Positions 1 to 9,828 are shown, counted from the first letter of the stretch. The stretch: 64,000 nucleotides of DNA from Salmonella bongori NCTC 12419 (GCF_000252995.1 NC_015761.1:3534001-3598000), one strand, 5' to 3'. The notes: a model not told the origin generated them from the sequence alone. Translations and numbers: made by a program.

Positions 1-911
1 CCTCCTATATAAAGACTTTCGGTCTGACTGAGGCCGATCTGTCACAGTCTATTGTCTATAAAGTCGCGATTTTCGCCGTCCTGGTCGCAATTGCCTCCGG
101 AGGGGAAAAGCTGCTATTTAAAATTTCCGGCCCAATGGTGGTGGTGAAAGTCGGGATCATTCTGGTGTTTGGTTTTGCGATGATCCCACACTGGAATTTT
201 GGCAATATTTCCGCCTTTCCCGCCGCATCGGTTTTCTTTCGCGACGTATTTCTTACTATCCCATTCTGCTTCTTTTCCGCGGTATTTATTCAGGTATTAA
301 ACCCAATGAACATCGCTTATCGTAAGCGCGAGGCAGACCGTGTGTTAGCAACCCGCATGGCAATTCGTACCCACCGGATTAGTTATATCACCCTGATTGC
401 GGTGATTCTGTTTTTCTCCTTCTCGTTCACCTTTTCCATCAGCCATGAAGAAGCGGTATCCGCCTTTGAACAGAACATTTCAGCGCTGGCGCTGGCCGCT
501 CAGGTGATTCCTGGCGAAATTATACATATCACCTCAACAGTGTTAAATATTTTTGCCGTTCTCACCGCTTTTTTTGGTATTTATTTAGGTTTTCACGAAG
601 CGCTTAAAGGTATTGTTCTGAATTTATTGGGTCGCGTTATGGATATCAAAAACGTCAACCCACTATTACTGACGTCAGGAATCTGTATCTTTATTGTTGT
701 TACCCTCGTCATTTGGGTCTCGTTCCGCGTCTCAGTATTGGTCTTTTTCCAGTTGGGCAGTCCGCTTTATGGTATTGTCGCGTGTATCATTCCCTTTTTC
801 CTGATTTATAAAGTAACGAAACTGGAAAAATTACGTGGTCTGAAAACCTGGTTGATTTTGTTATATGGGATATTGTTGTGCCTGTCGCCACTATTAAAAT
901 TGATTGAATAA
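1..911 (+). CDS. yhjV: YhjV-like amino-acid permease, 3' part (start outside window)
   Basis: The reading frame is open from the first bases of the window, so this is the C-terminal ~302 residues of a longer protein (E. coli YhjV is about 420 aa). The visible part is very hydrophobic with about eight membrane segments. It resembles the hydroxy/aromatic amino-acid permease family (serine and tryptophan carriers such as SdaC and Mtr), including the cytoplasmic basic stretch around 'NIAYRKREADRV'. An inner-membrane proton- or sodium-coupled amino-acid transporter is expected; the substrate cannot be read from sequence. It converges with dppF across a REP element. The ATG at 135 is internal, not the start. 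Confidence 0.85.
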   Translation, partial: SYIKTFGLTEADLSQSIVYKVAIFAVLVAIASGGEKLLFKISGPMVVVKVGIILVFGFAMIPHWNFGNISAFPAASVFFRDVFLTIPFCFFSAVFIQVLNPMNIAYRKREADRVLATRMAIRTHRISYITLIAVILFFSFSFTFSISHEEAVSAFEQNISALALAAQVIPGEIIHITSTVLNIFAVLTAFFGIYLGFHEALKGIVLNLLGRVMDIKNVNPLLLTSGICIFIVVTLVIWVSFRVSVLVFFQLGSPLYGIVACIIPFFLIYKVTKLEKLRGLKTWLILLYGILLCLSPLLKLIE

Positions 912-937
912 GCCGTGCCGCAGATCATTGCCCTGCG

Positions 938-1013
938 TAATACCCGATGGCGCTACGCTTACCGGACCTACATCGTACTTGTAGGCCGATAAGGCGCAGC
1001 CGCCATCCGGCAT
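938..1013. repeat. REP/BIME element between yhjV and dppF
   Basis: Two opposed copies of the enterobacterial repetitive extragenic palindrome: 'gatggcgctacgcttaccgg' and, inverted, a copy containing 'ataaggcgcagccgccatcc'. It lies between two convergent genes, a usual position where REPs stabilise or terminate mRNA. Confidence 0.8.
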
Positions 1014-1021
1014 AAATGCCA

Positions 1022-2035
1022 TTAACTTACCGACGTCTGCGGATTCTCGTCCTGGTCGACGGCAAAGCAGGCCACCCGTTGACCGCCGTACTCTTTCAGT
1101 TGCGGCTGTAACTGCGTACAGGGTCCGAAACGACGTCGACAACGGGCGTTAAAGGCGCAGCCCGGCGGCGGATTGAGCGGGCTTGGCAGTTCGCCGGTCA
1201 GCTTGATACGCTCACGACGATCGTCCGGATTCAGGCGCGGCGTCGCAGAGAGCAGCGCCTGGGTATACGGATGGCGCGGATGACTAAAAATCTGCTCCTT
1301 CGTCCCTTTCTCTACACAGCGACCTAAGTACATCACCATTACCTCATCGGCGATATGCTCGACCACAGACAGATCGTGAGAGATAAAGACGTAGGACAGC
1401 CCCAGTTCCTGCTGCAGATCCATCATCAGGTTCAGTACCTGCGCGCGTACCGAGACATCCAGCGCGGAGACCGGTTCGTCAGCAATGACCACATCCGGGT
1501 CAAGCATCAGCCCACGGGCGATGGCGATACGCTGGCGCTGACCACCGGAGAACATATGTGGATAGCGGTCGTAATGCTCGGTTTTCAGCCCCACCTTCGC
1601 CATCATTGCCAGAGCTTTTTCCCGACGCTGCGCTTTACTGAGCGAGGTGTTAATCAGCAGCGGCTCTTCCAGGATCTGCCCTACTTTTTTACGCGGATTG
1701 AGTGACCCATACGGGTTCTGAAACACAATCTGGATTTTCTGCCGCCGCAACTTCTGCGCCTGCGGATCATGCTTGAGCAAATCCTGTCCCTGATAATAGA
1801 GCTCACCGCCGGTAGGTGTTTCAATCATCGTCAGCAGGCGGCCCAGTGTGGATTTACCGCAGCCGGATTCCCCCACCACAGCCAGAGTTTTACCGCGCTC
1901 CAGGGTAAAAGAGACACCGTCGAGCGCCTTTACCAGACGTTCCGGCGAAAAAATCCCCTTTTTCACCGGATAATGTTTTTTCAGATCAATGGCCTGCAAC
2001 AGCGGCTGTTGCAAGGTGGCCTCATGCGTACTCAT
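1022..2035 (-). CDS. dppF: Dipeptide ABC transporter ATPase DppF
   Basis: One of the two ATP-binding subunits that power dipeptide (and, in E. coli, haem/5-aminolevulinate) import through DppBC. At 337 aa it is close to E. coli DppF. The Walker A motif GESGCGKST is at residues ~55-63, the signature SGGQRQR near 163, followed by Walker B 'DPDVVIADEP'. The C-terminal oligopeptide-transporter extension has the conserved cysteines 'GCAFNARC', 'GPC' and 'VACF'; related OppD/DppD tails bind an Fe-S cluster. It is the last dpp gene; its ATG overlaps the dppD stop by 4 nt, implying translational coupling. A REP element follows. Confidence 0.97.
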   Translation of the reverse strand: MSTHEATLQQPLLQAIDLKKHYPVKKGIFSPERLVKALDGVSFTLERGKTLAVVGESGCGKSTLGRLLTMIETPTGGELYYQGQDLLKHDPQAQKLRRQKIQIVFQNPYGSLNPRKKVGQILEEPLLINTSLSKAQRREKALAMMAKVGLKTEHYDRYPHMFSGGQRQRIAIARGLMLDPDVVIADEPVSALDVSVRAQVLNLMMDLQQELGLSYVFISHDLSVVEHIADEVMVMYLGRCVEKGTKEQIFSHPRHPYTQALLSATPRLNPDDRRERIKLTGELPSPLNPPPGCAFNARCRRRFGPCTQLQPQLKEYGGQRVACFAVDQDENPQTSVS

Positions 2036-3015
2036 CGTGTCGGCCTCCCGGCATCATCAAGGGGGTAATGGCATTTTGATTGACGTCCGCCTGCCAACAG
2101 ATTCAGGTCAGGCTCTTCAACGCGACATTTGTCCGTCGCATAGGGGCAGCGCGGATTAAGCAGACAACCGTTCGGACGGTCATATTTCCCTGGCACCACA
2201 CCCGATAACGAGGCCAGGCGTGCTTTGTCCTGGGCAAATTCCGGCAGCGCGCGCAGCAGCGCCTGCGTATAGGGATGGCGCGGCGCACGGAAAATATCGT
2301 GTGCATCGCCGGTTTCGACGACCTGACCGGCATACATGACGATAATTTTGTGCGCCGCTTCCGCCACCAGCGCCAGGTCATGGGTGATCAACACCAGCGC
2401 CATGTTCTCTTTCTGCTGCAACTCCAGCAGCAGCTCGATAATTTGCGCCTGAATAGTGACGTCCAGCGCGGTGGTCGGTTCATCGGCAATCAACAGCTTT
2501 GGTCGACAGGCTATTGCCATCGCAATCATCACGCGCTGACTCATACCGCCGGAAAGCTGGTGCGGATAGACATCCAGACGCGAGGCAGGATCGGGAATGC
2601 CCACCTGATTCAACAGGTCAATCGCTCGCTGACGACGGGTTTTCTTGTTCCCGCCCTGATGCACCTTGATGGCTTCCATAATCTGAAAGCCAACGGTATA
2701 GCAAGGATTGAGGCTGGTCATCGGGTCCTGGAAAATCATCGCCACTTCAGCGCCCACCAGATTGCGACGTTCCTTCTCGGAAATACGTTTCAGATCCTGT
2801 CCGTTAAAGAGCAGGTTTTCCGCCATCACACGGCCTGGGTAATCAATCAATCCCATAATCGCCAGCGAACTGACCGATTTGCCCGAGCCAGACTCGCCGA
2901 CAATGCCGACCACTTCGCCCTGCTTCACGCTGTAGCTGATGCGGTCGACGGCTTTAAACGGCATACCTTCGTCGCCGAAGTGTACTGATAATTGATCTAC
3001 ATTTAATAACGCCAT
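2032..3015 (-). CDS. dppD: Dipeptide ABC transporter ATPase DppD
   Basis: Second ATPase subunit of the dipeptide importer, 327 aa. Walker A GESGSGKSV lies near residues 40-48, followed by the Q-loop region 'AMIFQDPMTSLNP', signature 'LSGGMSQR' and Walker B 'PKLLIADEPTTALD'. Like DppF it has a C-terminal cysteine cluster (GCLLNPRC, DKC, SKC) typical of the Opp/Dpp ATPases. The SD 'agaggttcgag' precedes the ATG. It lies 10 nt after dppC and overlaps dppF by 4 nt. Confidence 0.97.
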   Translation of the reverse strand: MALLNVDQLSVHFGDEGMPFKAVDRISYSVKQGEVVGIVGESGSGKSVSSLAIMGLIDYPGRVMAENLLFNGQDLKRISEKERRNLVGAEVAMIFQDPMTSLNPCYTVGFQIMEAIKVHQGGNKKTRRQRAIDLLNQVGIPDPASRLDVYPHQLSGGMSQRVMIAMAIACRPKLLIADEPTTALDVTIQAQIIELLLELQQKENMALVLITHDLALVAEAAHKIIVMYAGQVVETGDAHDIFRAPRHPYTQALLRALPEFAQDKARLASLSGVVPGKYDRPNGCLLNPRCPYATDKCRVEEPDLNLLAGGRQSKCHYPLDDAGRPTR

Positions 3016-3025
3016 CTCGAACCTC

Positions 3026-3928
3026 TTACTGCTTCAGTTTGGGATCGAGCGCGTCACGCAGACCGTCACCCATCAGGTTAAATGCCAGCACCGTCAGCAG
3101 GATCGCCAGCCCCGGGAAGGTCACGACCCACCAGGCGCTTTGCGCGAACTGCAGCACGTCAGAGAGCATGGTGCCCCACTCTGGCGTCGGCGGTTGCGCG
3201 CCCATGCCAAGAAAGCCCAGGGCGGCCATATCGAGAATGGCGTTAGAGAAACCGAGCGACGCCTGAACAATCAGCGGCGCAAGGCAGTTGGGAAAAATAT
3301 TGACGAACATCTGACGCATCGCGCCAGCGCCCGCCACACGGGAAGCGGTGACGTAATCGCGGTTTACCTCTACCAGCACGGCGGCGCGGGTCAAACGTAC
3401 GTAGTGCGGCAGTGCCACAAACGTTAACGCCAGCGCGGCGTTACCAATGGAGGGGCCAAAAATAGCCACCAGTACCAGCGCCAGCAACAGGCTTGGCAGG
3501 GCCAGCATGATATCGACAATACGCATGATGATGTTATCGACCAGACCGCCGAAGTAGCCGGCGATAAGACCAAGGACAATCCCCATCACCAGCGACAGGA
3601 CAACCACCAGACAGCCAACCAGCAGCGACAGACGCGCGCCGTACATCAGGCGCGAGAGAACATCACGGCCAACATCATCGGTGCCCAGAATGTGCGCCCA
3701 ACTGCCGCCTTCCTGCCAGACAGGCGGCGCCAGCAGCGCATCGCGGAACTGTTCCGCCGGGTTATGCGGCGCAATAAAGTTGGCAAACACTGCAATCAGG
3801 ATCACAATGACGACATACGCCAGTCCGACAACCGCACCTTTATTGCGTTTGAAATAGTGCCAGAACTCTCGCAACGGCGTCATTGGCACCGGCGCGGCAG
3901 TAACGTTATTTTCACTAACCTGTGACAT
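3026..3928 (-). CDS. dppC: Dipeptide ABC transporter permease DppC
   Basis: Inner-membrane permease subunit, 300 aa, with six predicted membrane segments. The N-terminal cytoplasmic/TM1 region is 'FWHYFKRNKGAVVGLAYVVIVILI', and the ATPase-contacting EAA loop is around 'NRDYVTASRVAGAGAMRQMFVNIFPN'. It pairs with DppB to form the translocation pore. It sits 9 nt after dppB in the dppABCDF operon. Confidence 0.97.
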   Translation of the reverse strand: MSQVSENNVTAAPVPMTPLREFWHYFKRNKGAVVGLAYVVIVILIAVFANFIAPHNPAEQFRDALLAPPVWQEGGSWAHILGTDDVGRDVLSRLMYGARLSLLVGCLVVVLSLVMGIVLGLIAGYFGGLVDNIIMRIVDIMLALPSLLLALVLVAIFGPSIGNAALALTFVALPHYVRLTRAAVLVEVNRDYVTASRVAGAGAMRQMFVNIFPNCLAPLIVQASLGFSNAILDMAALGFLGMGAQPPTPEWGTMLSDVLQFAQSAWWVVTFPGLAILLTVLAFNLMGDGLRDALDPKLKQ

Positions 3929-3937
3929 GATGGCCCC

Positions 3938-4957
3938 TTACTTCTTATGCCGAATACGCGGGTTCACCACGCCGTACAGCAGGTCTACCAGCAGATTGAC
4001 GAGAATGATCATCGTCGCTACCAGTAACACTCCACCCTGCACCACCGGATAGTCACGGCGTTGCAGCGCATCGATCAGCCAGCGCCCCAGCCCCGGCCAT
4101 GAGAAGATGGTTTCCGTCAAAATCGCCCCGGCCAGTAGCGTCCCCACCTGTAAACCAATGACGGTAACCACCGGCAGCATGGCATTACGCAACGCGTGCA
4201 CGATGATGACGCGCATGCGGGTTAGCCCTTTCGCGCGGGCGGTACGGATATAATCTTCGCCCAGCACTTCCAGCATCGACGAGCGGGTCATACGTACAAT
4301 TACCGCCAGGGGAATGGTGCCGAGAACCATCGCAGGTAGGATCATATGCGCCAGCGCATCGATAAAGTTACCCTCTTCGCCCCAAATAGCGGTATCAATC
4401 AGCATGAAACCGGTCAACGGATTGGTATCGTCAAGGAACACCATATCGCTAACACGCCCGGAAACCGGCGTCAGATTCCAGTGTACGGAAACCAGCATAA
4501 TCAACATCATGCCCCACCAGAAAATCGGCATAGAGTAACCCGTCAGCGCCAGGCCAACGGCAGTATGATCGAAAATAGAACCGCGTTTTACGGCAGCGAG
4601 TACGCCAACCGGGATCCCTACGGCGGTGGCGAAAATCATCGCGCAGACACCAAGTTCCAGTGTCGCTTTAAAGCGCGGCACAAACTCGTCCCATACAGGA
4701 ATACGGCTTTTCAGCGAGATGCCTAAATCGCCATGCATCACTCCCCAGATATAATGGAGATACTGCTGCCACATCGGTTTATCAAGACCGAGTTCAGCCA
4801 GCAGTTGCGCATGGCGCTCAGGGGAAATGCCTCGCTCACCCGCCATGATCATCACCGGATCGCCGGGGATCATATGGACAAACGCAAAGGTGAGAAGGGT
4901 AATACCGATAAACGTCGGGATGACGAGTCCCAAACGTCGGAGAATGAACTGCAACAT
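3938..4957 (-). CDS. dppB: Dipeptide ABC transporter permease DppB
   Basis: Inner-membrane permease subunit, 339 aa, starting MLQFILRRLGLVIPTFIGIT, the usual N-terminal helix of OppB/DppB proteins. The EAA loop 'GEDYIRTARAKGLTRMRVIIVHALRN' for docking an ATPase is near residue 235. The gene is separated from dppA by 167 bp holding a REP element, which in many binding-protein operons helps the first gene accumulate more mRNA than the rest. Confidence 0.97.
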   Translation of the reverse strand: MLQFILRRLGLVIPTFIGITLLTFAFVHMIPGDPVMIMAGERGISPERHAQLLAELGLDKPMWQQYLHYIWGVMHGDLGISLKSRIPVWDEFVPRFKATLELGVCAMIFATAVGIPVGVLAAVKRGSIFDHTAVGLALTGYSMPIFWWGMMLIMLVSVHWNLTPVSGRVSDMVFLDDTNPLTGFMLIDTAIWGEEGNFIDALAHMILPAMVLGTIPLAVIVRMTRSSMLEVLGEDYIRTARAKGLTRMRVIIVHALRNAMLPVVTVIGLQVGTLLAGAILTETIFSWPGLGRWLIDALQRRDYPVVQGGVLLVATMIILVNLLVDLLYGVVNPRIRHKK

Positions 4958-5056
4958 AACCCGGATTCTCTCTCAGGACGCACGGCCTGGAACCGTGAGT
5001 CGCTATTGCTCACAAATATTATCCCGCTCAAAATGCGTTGCGGAATAAAGCATTAC

Positions 5057-5100
5057 GCCGGGTGGCGCTACGCTTATCCGGCCTACAGAAGGCCGGGGCG
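5057..5100. repeat. REP element between dppA and dppB
   Basis: Contains the REP core 'ggtggcgctacgcttatccg' and part of an opposed copy. Located inside the dpp operon, 3' of dppA. By analogy with malE and other solute-binding protein genes it probably protects dppA mRNA from 3' exonucleases; that role is inferred. Confidence 0.75.
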
Positions 5101-5124
5101 TAGCGCTTCCTGCGATGCTTTTAA

Positions 5125-6732
5125 TTATTCGATAGAGACGTTGTCGAAGTGGTGTTTGCCTAATGGATCAACTACATAACCTTTGACTTCTTTACGCACT
5201 GGCTCATACACGGTGGAGTGCGCGATGATCAGCGCTGGCGCCTGCTCATTCATCACAACCTGGGCCTGTTTATAAAGTTCAATACGCTTGTTGTGGTCAT
5301 CGGTCGCACGCGCAGGCTGGATTAAGTCTTCAAACGGCTTGTAGCACCATTTAGAATAGTTGGAGCCTTGTTGCGCAGCATCGCAGCTAAACAGAGTGGC
5401 AAAGAAGTTATCCGGGTCGCCGTTGTCGCCGGTCCACCCCATCATCACCGTCTGGTGCTCGCCATCTTTAGCACGTTTGAGGTACTCACCCCATTCGTAG
5501 GTGACGATTTTGGCCTGTACGCCAATTTTCGCCCAGTCTGCCTGGATCATTTCCGCCATACGGCGCGCGTTCGGGTTATATGGACGCTGTACTGGCATCG
5601 CCCACAGATCGATGGTGAAGCCTTTTTCCAGCCCCGCTTCTTTCAACAGCGCTTTGGCTTTTTCCGGATCGTAGGTGTAATCCTTGATGTCGTCGTTATA
5701 GCCCCACATTGTCGGCGGGATCAGGTTTTTCGCGGCAACGCCTGCCCCCTGATAAACCGCTTTGATAATCGCTTCTTTATTCACCGCATAGGTCAACGCC
5801 TGGCGAACTTTTACGTTATCCAACGGTTTTTTCTGCACGTTATACGAGAGATAGCCGACGTTCAGCCCAGGTTGCTCCATCAACGTAATATTTTTATCTT
5901 CCTTCATTCGGGCGATATCAGCTGGGTTCGGGTACGGCATCACCTGACACTCATTTTTCTGCAATTTGGCGTAACGCACGGAGGCGTCAGGCGTAATGGA
6001 GAAAACCAGGCGATCGATTTTCGGCTTCTGGCCCCAGTAGCCGTCAAACGCTTTGTAGAGAATGCGGGAGTCTTTCTGATATTGCATCAGCTGGAATGGC
6101 CCAGTACCAACCGGGTTCAGATCCACTTTTTCTGGCGTACCCGCTTTCAGCATGTTGTCGGCGTATTCTTTGGAAAGAATAGAGGCAAAGTCCATGGCTA
6201 AATCAGCCAGGAAAGGCGCTTCCGGACGCGTCAGTACAAACTGTACGGTGTGGTCGTCTACCTTCTTCACTTCGCTAATCAGATCCGGCAGGCCCATCCC
6301 CTCAAAGTATTCATAGCTGCCGCCAGACACTTTATGGTACGGATTCTGTTCATTTTTCTGTCTGTCGAAAGAGAACACGACATCATCAGCGTTCAGCTCG
6401 CGTGTGGGTTTGAATTCTTTACTGGATTGCCATTTCACCCCTTTACGCAGGTGGAACGTATAGATTTTGCCATCCTCACTGATATCCCATTTCTCAGCCA
6501 GACCCGGAATGACTTCTGTGGTACCGGTTTTAAATTCAACCAGACGGTTATAAATAGGTACAGAGCTGGCGTCATAGGTAGTACCAGACGTAAAAAGCTG
6601 TGGGTTAAAACCTTCCGGCGAGCCTTCTGAACAATAAACCAGGGTTTTGGCCTGTACGCTTGCTGCAACCGTCATTGCCACCAGGCTCAGACCAAGCTTC
6701 AGCATCCCTGACTTCTTCAAGGAAATACTCAT
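5125..6732 (-). CDS. dppA: Periplasmic dipeptide-binding protein DppA
   Basis: High-affinity receptor of the Dpp importer, also a dipeptide chemoreceptor partner (with Tap) in E. coli. 535 aa. The signal peptide MSISLKKSGMLKLGLSLVAMTVAASVQA is followed by mature KTLVYCSEGSPEGFNP. The rest is a full-length cluster C solute-binding protein (SBP_bac_5). A CA-rich leader 'acatacatcacaattgg' just upstream of the SD matches the kind of site through which sRNA GcvB represses dppA (established in E. coli and Salmonella; pairing not computed here). First gene of the operon. Confidence 0.97.
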   Translation of the reverse strand: MSISLKKSGMLKLGLSLVAMTVAASVQAKTLVYCSEGSPEGFNPQLFTSGTTYDASSVPIYNRLVEFKTGTTEVIPGLAEKWDISEDGKIYTFHLRKGVKWQSSKEFKPTRELNADDVVFSFDRQKNEQNPYHKVSGGSYEYFEGMGLPDLISEVKKVDDHTVQFVLTRPEAPFLADLAMDFASILSKEYADNMLKAGTPEKVDLNPVGTGPFQLMQYQKDSRILYKAFDGYWGQKPKIDRLVFSITPDASVRYAKLQKNECQVMPYPNPADIARMKEDKNITLMEQPGLNVGYLSYNVQKKPLDNVKVRQALTYAVNKEAIIKAVYQGAGVAAKNLIPPTMWGYNDDIKDYTYDPEKAKALLKEAGLEKGFTIDLWAMPVQRPYNPNARRMAEMIQADWAKIGVQAKIVTYEWGEYLKRAKDGEHQTVMMGWTGDNGDPDNFFATLFSCDAAQQGSNYSKWCYKPFEDLIQPARATDDHNKRIELYKQAQVVMNEQAPALIIAHSTVYEPVRKEVKGYVVDPLGKHHFDNVSIE

Positions 6733-7274
6733 TCTTCTGCTCCAATTGTGATGTATGTTGTTTTGCCCTTTGCAGTGGCTTTACCGCCCAGCCTTTTTTG
6801 TTTTTTACCTGGTCAGGTCAGTAGTGAGAGGGGGATTCCGTTCGCATAAACGACTGAGTTGCAGTGCGGATTCTCCATAAAATGCCCCTCATTCCCTACA
6901 ATCTGTCAATAGAATGTCAAAACGTCAATACAGGTAACCAGCTTTTACAACAACGGTGAGAATTAACAAACAAAGATTAAAAAAAGTTCAGAAGGGTATT
7001 TTCAGCAGAGAAATTTGTGCTACGGGCAGGAAGGCAGAGTTATTCACTTAATACTTTGCAACAATTAGTGATTAACAATTAGTCTTTATTTGCAAAATTT
7101 CTTTCGATATGTTGATTATCTGAGCGATTAATGCCACGAACGTTAAAACGCACAGGCGAAAATGCTGAGGTTCTCTGTAAGCAGGGCGAAAAAAAGACGC
7201 ATCCGGAGAGATAAAAGACAATGGAATATGTCACAGAACGATGAATGAGCAGGCCGTCATGCGGCCTGCTGCGA
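6733..7274. other. Non-coding gap, dppA leader/promoter and permease 3' end
   Basis: No credible gene. The left part holds the dppA leader and, on the minus strand around 6902-6935, several overlapping TTGACA/TTGACG -35-like hexamers that could form the dppA promoter. The middle is AT-rich (6950-7120). The right end holds the hairpin after the NCS2 permease. In E. coli the dppA upstream region abuts proK; here it is the junction with the accessory cluster. Confidence 0.6.
7249..7269 (-). terminator. Hairpin just after the NCS2 permease stop
   Basis: GCAGGCCG and CGGCCTGC form a perfect 8-bp stem with a 5-nt loop, ending 6 nt past the permease stop on the minus strand. The following sequence 'tcattcatcg' is only weakly U-rich, so termination efficiency is uncertain. 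Confidence 0.5.
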
Positions 7275-8609
7275 TCACAAAAACGTGTTTTTCACCCTGT
7301 TCCGGGTACGTTTTTCACTCCAGTTGAATAATGAGTTCACCAGAATAGCCGTCAACGTCCCTGCCGCCATGCCGTTACCAAAGACCATCTGTACGCCCGC
7401 CGGGAAATTCTGATACAGGCCAGGAACCAGAATCGGCAACATGCCCATTGCCAGCCCCATCGCCAGAGCATAGGTTTTACCCGGTGTATGCAACGACTCA
7501 CGTGCGATCATGTCAATGCCGATCACCCCAATAATACTGAAGACAATGACCGCCGTACCGCACACAACCGAACCTGGCAGACAGGTCGCCAGCCGTACTA
7601 ACGGCGCAAATACCGCAATCAGAATAAGCATTCCGCCGGCAGCCGCCGTCACGAAGCGTGACTTCACGTTGGTGGTGCGCACTACCCCAATATTTTCACC
7701 AGAGGTAATAATCAATGACGTACCAAAAATACCGCCCAGCAGCGACATCACTGCATCACCGCGAATGGTACGTGGAATCGCCTGCTGAACATTCTGCGTG
7801 GAATTGACAATTTCTGCCGTCGCAATCGTTTGCCCGGTAGCTTCAGCCATAGAGATCACCGCGTAAATAAGTAACGGCAATGAAGCTGAAAAGTCAAAAA
7901 TCGGCCACCCGAACGGAAAAAGCTGCGGGAAGCTAAATAACGGGCCGTGATGAATACCGCTAAAATTGGCCTCGCCTAACCCCATCGCCAGCAGGGTTCC
8001 TGCCAGGAGGCCGAACATCACCGCCAACTGACGCAAGATACCGCTAAACGCCAACGCGAAGATCAGCGTTATCAGAATAGTCCCCAGCGATAAAATGATA
8101 CTGGTTGGATGTGCAAATTCAGAGCTACCCGGCTGACCAATAATCAACCCACCGTACAGGCGAATAAGGTTAATTGACACCATCAGCAGCATAATGCCGA
8201 TAATAAAAGGCGGGAAGTGGTGCAGGCAGCGACGAAAAATCGGCAGAGCCAGAAAATAGAAGAGTGACGTTAAAATCACCGCGCCAATTGCCGTCTGGAT
8301 ATTGGTCTGTAAAGCGATCGCGACAAAAATCGCAATCGGCGCGCCCCCCGGTACCATGATGAACGGCAGGCGTGCGCCCACACCTTTTACACCAAGGCTT
8401 TGCAGGATAGCGCCCAACCCGCACATCAGAAAGGTCGCGCTAAGTACCGAGGCGGTCACCGTATCGGTAAAGTGCAGTGCTTTCGCTACCAGAAACACGG
8501 AAGTAATAGGGGTGGCGGCCACGACCAGCACATGCTGGAGCGCCAGAAGAAGTGTCGTTTGCCAGGGTAAAGCATCGTTATCCGGCTCAACAAGACCATG
8601 TTGCGGCAT
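7275..8609 (-). CDS. NCS2-family nucleobase (xanthine/uracil-type) permease
   Basis: Integral inner-membrane carrier of 444 aa with about 12-14 hydrophobic segments. It belongs to the NAT/NCS2 family: the signature region reads 'SGENIGVVRTT' (family pattern [QEP]-N-x-G-x4-T), and the N-terminal part has 'LALQHVLVVAATPITSVFLVAKAL'. Family members import xanthine, uric acid or uracil by proton symport; this subgroup's substrate is not evident. SD 'gggagc' precedes the ATG. It lies 56 bp after the arylsulfotransferase-like gene on the same strand, so the two are probably cotranscribed. Absent between dppA and proK in E. coli. Confidence 0.85.
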   Translation of the reverse strand: MPQHGLVEPDNDALPWQTTLLLALQHVLVVAATPITSVFLVAKALHFTDTVTASVLSATFLMCGLGAILQSLGVKGVGARLPFIMVPGGAPIAIFVAIALQTNIQTAIGAVILTSLFYFLALPIFRRCLHHFPPFIIGIMLLMVSINLIRLYGGLIIGQPGSSEFAHPTSIILSLGTILITLIFALAFSGILRQLAVMFGLLAGTLLAMGLGEANFSGIHHGPLFSFPQLFPFGWPIFDFSASLPLLIYAVISMAEATGQTIATAEIVNSTQNVQQAIPRTIRGDAVMSLLGGIFGTSLIITSGENIGVVRTTNVKSRFVTAAAGGMLILIAVFAPLVRLATCLPGSVVCGTAVIVFSIIGVIGIDMIARESLHTPGKTYALAMGLAMGMLPILVPGLYQNFPAGVQMVFGNGMAAGTLTAILVNSLFNWSEKRTRNRVKNTFL

Positions 8610-8665
8610 GATTAGCTCCCATTAAACATCAAAAAATGACCGCCAGCATGTGCTGGCGATCTGCA

Positions 8666-9790
8666 TTATTTCAACCAGCTTATGGCTTCAGCGGCATAGC
8701 GATGCGCGCGGAAAGCGCTATTCTGTTTTCCGGGAATAATGCCTTTACTCAAATGCTCCGGATATTCATTAAAGAACGGAATGATATATTCCCACACCGT
8801 TTCGCCTTCCGGCGTCACTTCAAACAGACGCCCAAAAGCCGATTCACAGATAAACGTGTTGCCGTTCGCCAGCCGCTGCGCGCTACCCATATAGGGGGAG
8901 AAGAAGGCCGGGGGGAAGATATCGCGATATTGCCAGGTGATGGCTTTGGTCTGCGGATCAAACTCCAGCACCGTCGAATGCGGCGAGGTGACGCCAGGGC
9001 GCAGATTGCCATTATCAAAGACCAGAATGGCACCATTTTCCATCTCAACCGGCGTATGCTGCTGCGCGACAACGTCCGGTCCCACGTGCCAGACAACCTT
9101 TCCACTCTCTTTGTCCACAGCGATAACACCAGAAGTGGTACGCAGGCTCATCAGTACCAGGCCATTACGCGTCACAGATAAGCCGTTGATCATCGGCCAA
9201 TGACGGCGGTCAAAAATAGCATGTATTGGGAACACTTCCGGGTTCAGGTGTTCCCAGGCATGCCATTCCCATACGACTTCCCCGTTGCGATTGACCTCTT
9301 TAACCACATCGCTCTGAATGACGCCATCCGGCGCATCGCGACGCGGATCACCACCAGTAACACGGGCTGCAATATCAGCAGGCAGCGGTGACGCGGCGGT
9401 ATACAGCAGGTTGCCATTTGTCAGCCATTGCGCATCATGGTGATGGAAGATGTCTTCATAGCGCCACACCACTTCATTATCCGGCGTCACTTCATAAAAA
9501 TCACCGCCATGCCAAAGATCCCATGCCGGATAGAGATTTGCCGAGGTGCGGTGGCTACCGTTATACCCCAGATTACCGTTCGGCAGCAGTACCGCATCAC
9601 GCCCGGCGCGAACCGGGAGCTGCCACTGATGCGCCACTTCGCCTTGTTCATCCACCAGGTAGACCCGCCCTTCTGCGGTTTGTGGCGCAAAAAGCGTATA
9701 ACCGCCGAAGCTCTTTGCTTTATCAGCATACGTAAGGCCAGCCAGACGGCGTCCAAGGGTGAAAGTTGGGTCCTGAGTTAAATGTGCCAC
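8666..9790 (-). CDS. Arylsulfotransferase (ASST)-like beta-propeller protein
   Basis: A 374-aa protein built of repeated short blades such as 'GEVVWEWHAWEHLNPE', 'GKVVWHVGPDVV', 'TKAITWQYRDIFPP' and 'GETVWEYIIPF'. This pattern is typical of ASST/Arylsulfotran_2 propeller proteins, which transfer sulfate between phenolic compounds or are uncharacterised relatives. Histidine-rich spots ('IFHHHDAQW', 'VAQQHTPVEM') could contain the active site. No signal peptide is visible, unlike periplasmic AssT, so it is probably cytoplasmic. Start: the frame extends to a TTG at 9820, but the GTG at 9790 has a perfect AGGAGG SD 4 nt upstream and is preferred. Neighbours suggest a small-molecule utilisation cluster under the adjacent LacI regulator. 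Confidence 0.72.
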   Translation of the reverse strand: MAHLTQDPTFTLGRRLAGLTYADKAKSFGGYTLFAPQTAEGRVYLVDEQGEVAHQWQLPVRAGRDAVLLPNGNLGYNGSHRTSANLYPAWDLWHGGDFYEVTPDNEVVWRYEDIFHHHDAQWLTNGNLLYTAASPLPADIAARVTGGDPRRDAPDGVIQSDVVKEVNRNGEVVWEWHAWEHLNPEVFPIHAIFDRRHWPMINGLSVTRNGLVLMSLRTTSGVIAVDKESGKVVWHVGPDVVAQQHTPVEMENGAILVFDNGNLRPGVTSPHSTVLEFDPQTKAITWQYRDIFPPAFFSPYMGSAQRLANGNTFICESAFGRLFEVTPEGETVWEYIIPFFNEYPEHLSKGIIPGKQNSAFRAHRYAAEAISWLK

Positions 9791-9828
9791 ATCGCCTCCT
9801 GAGGAATAAATTTGCGTCAAAATACTCT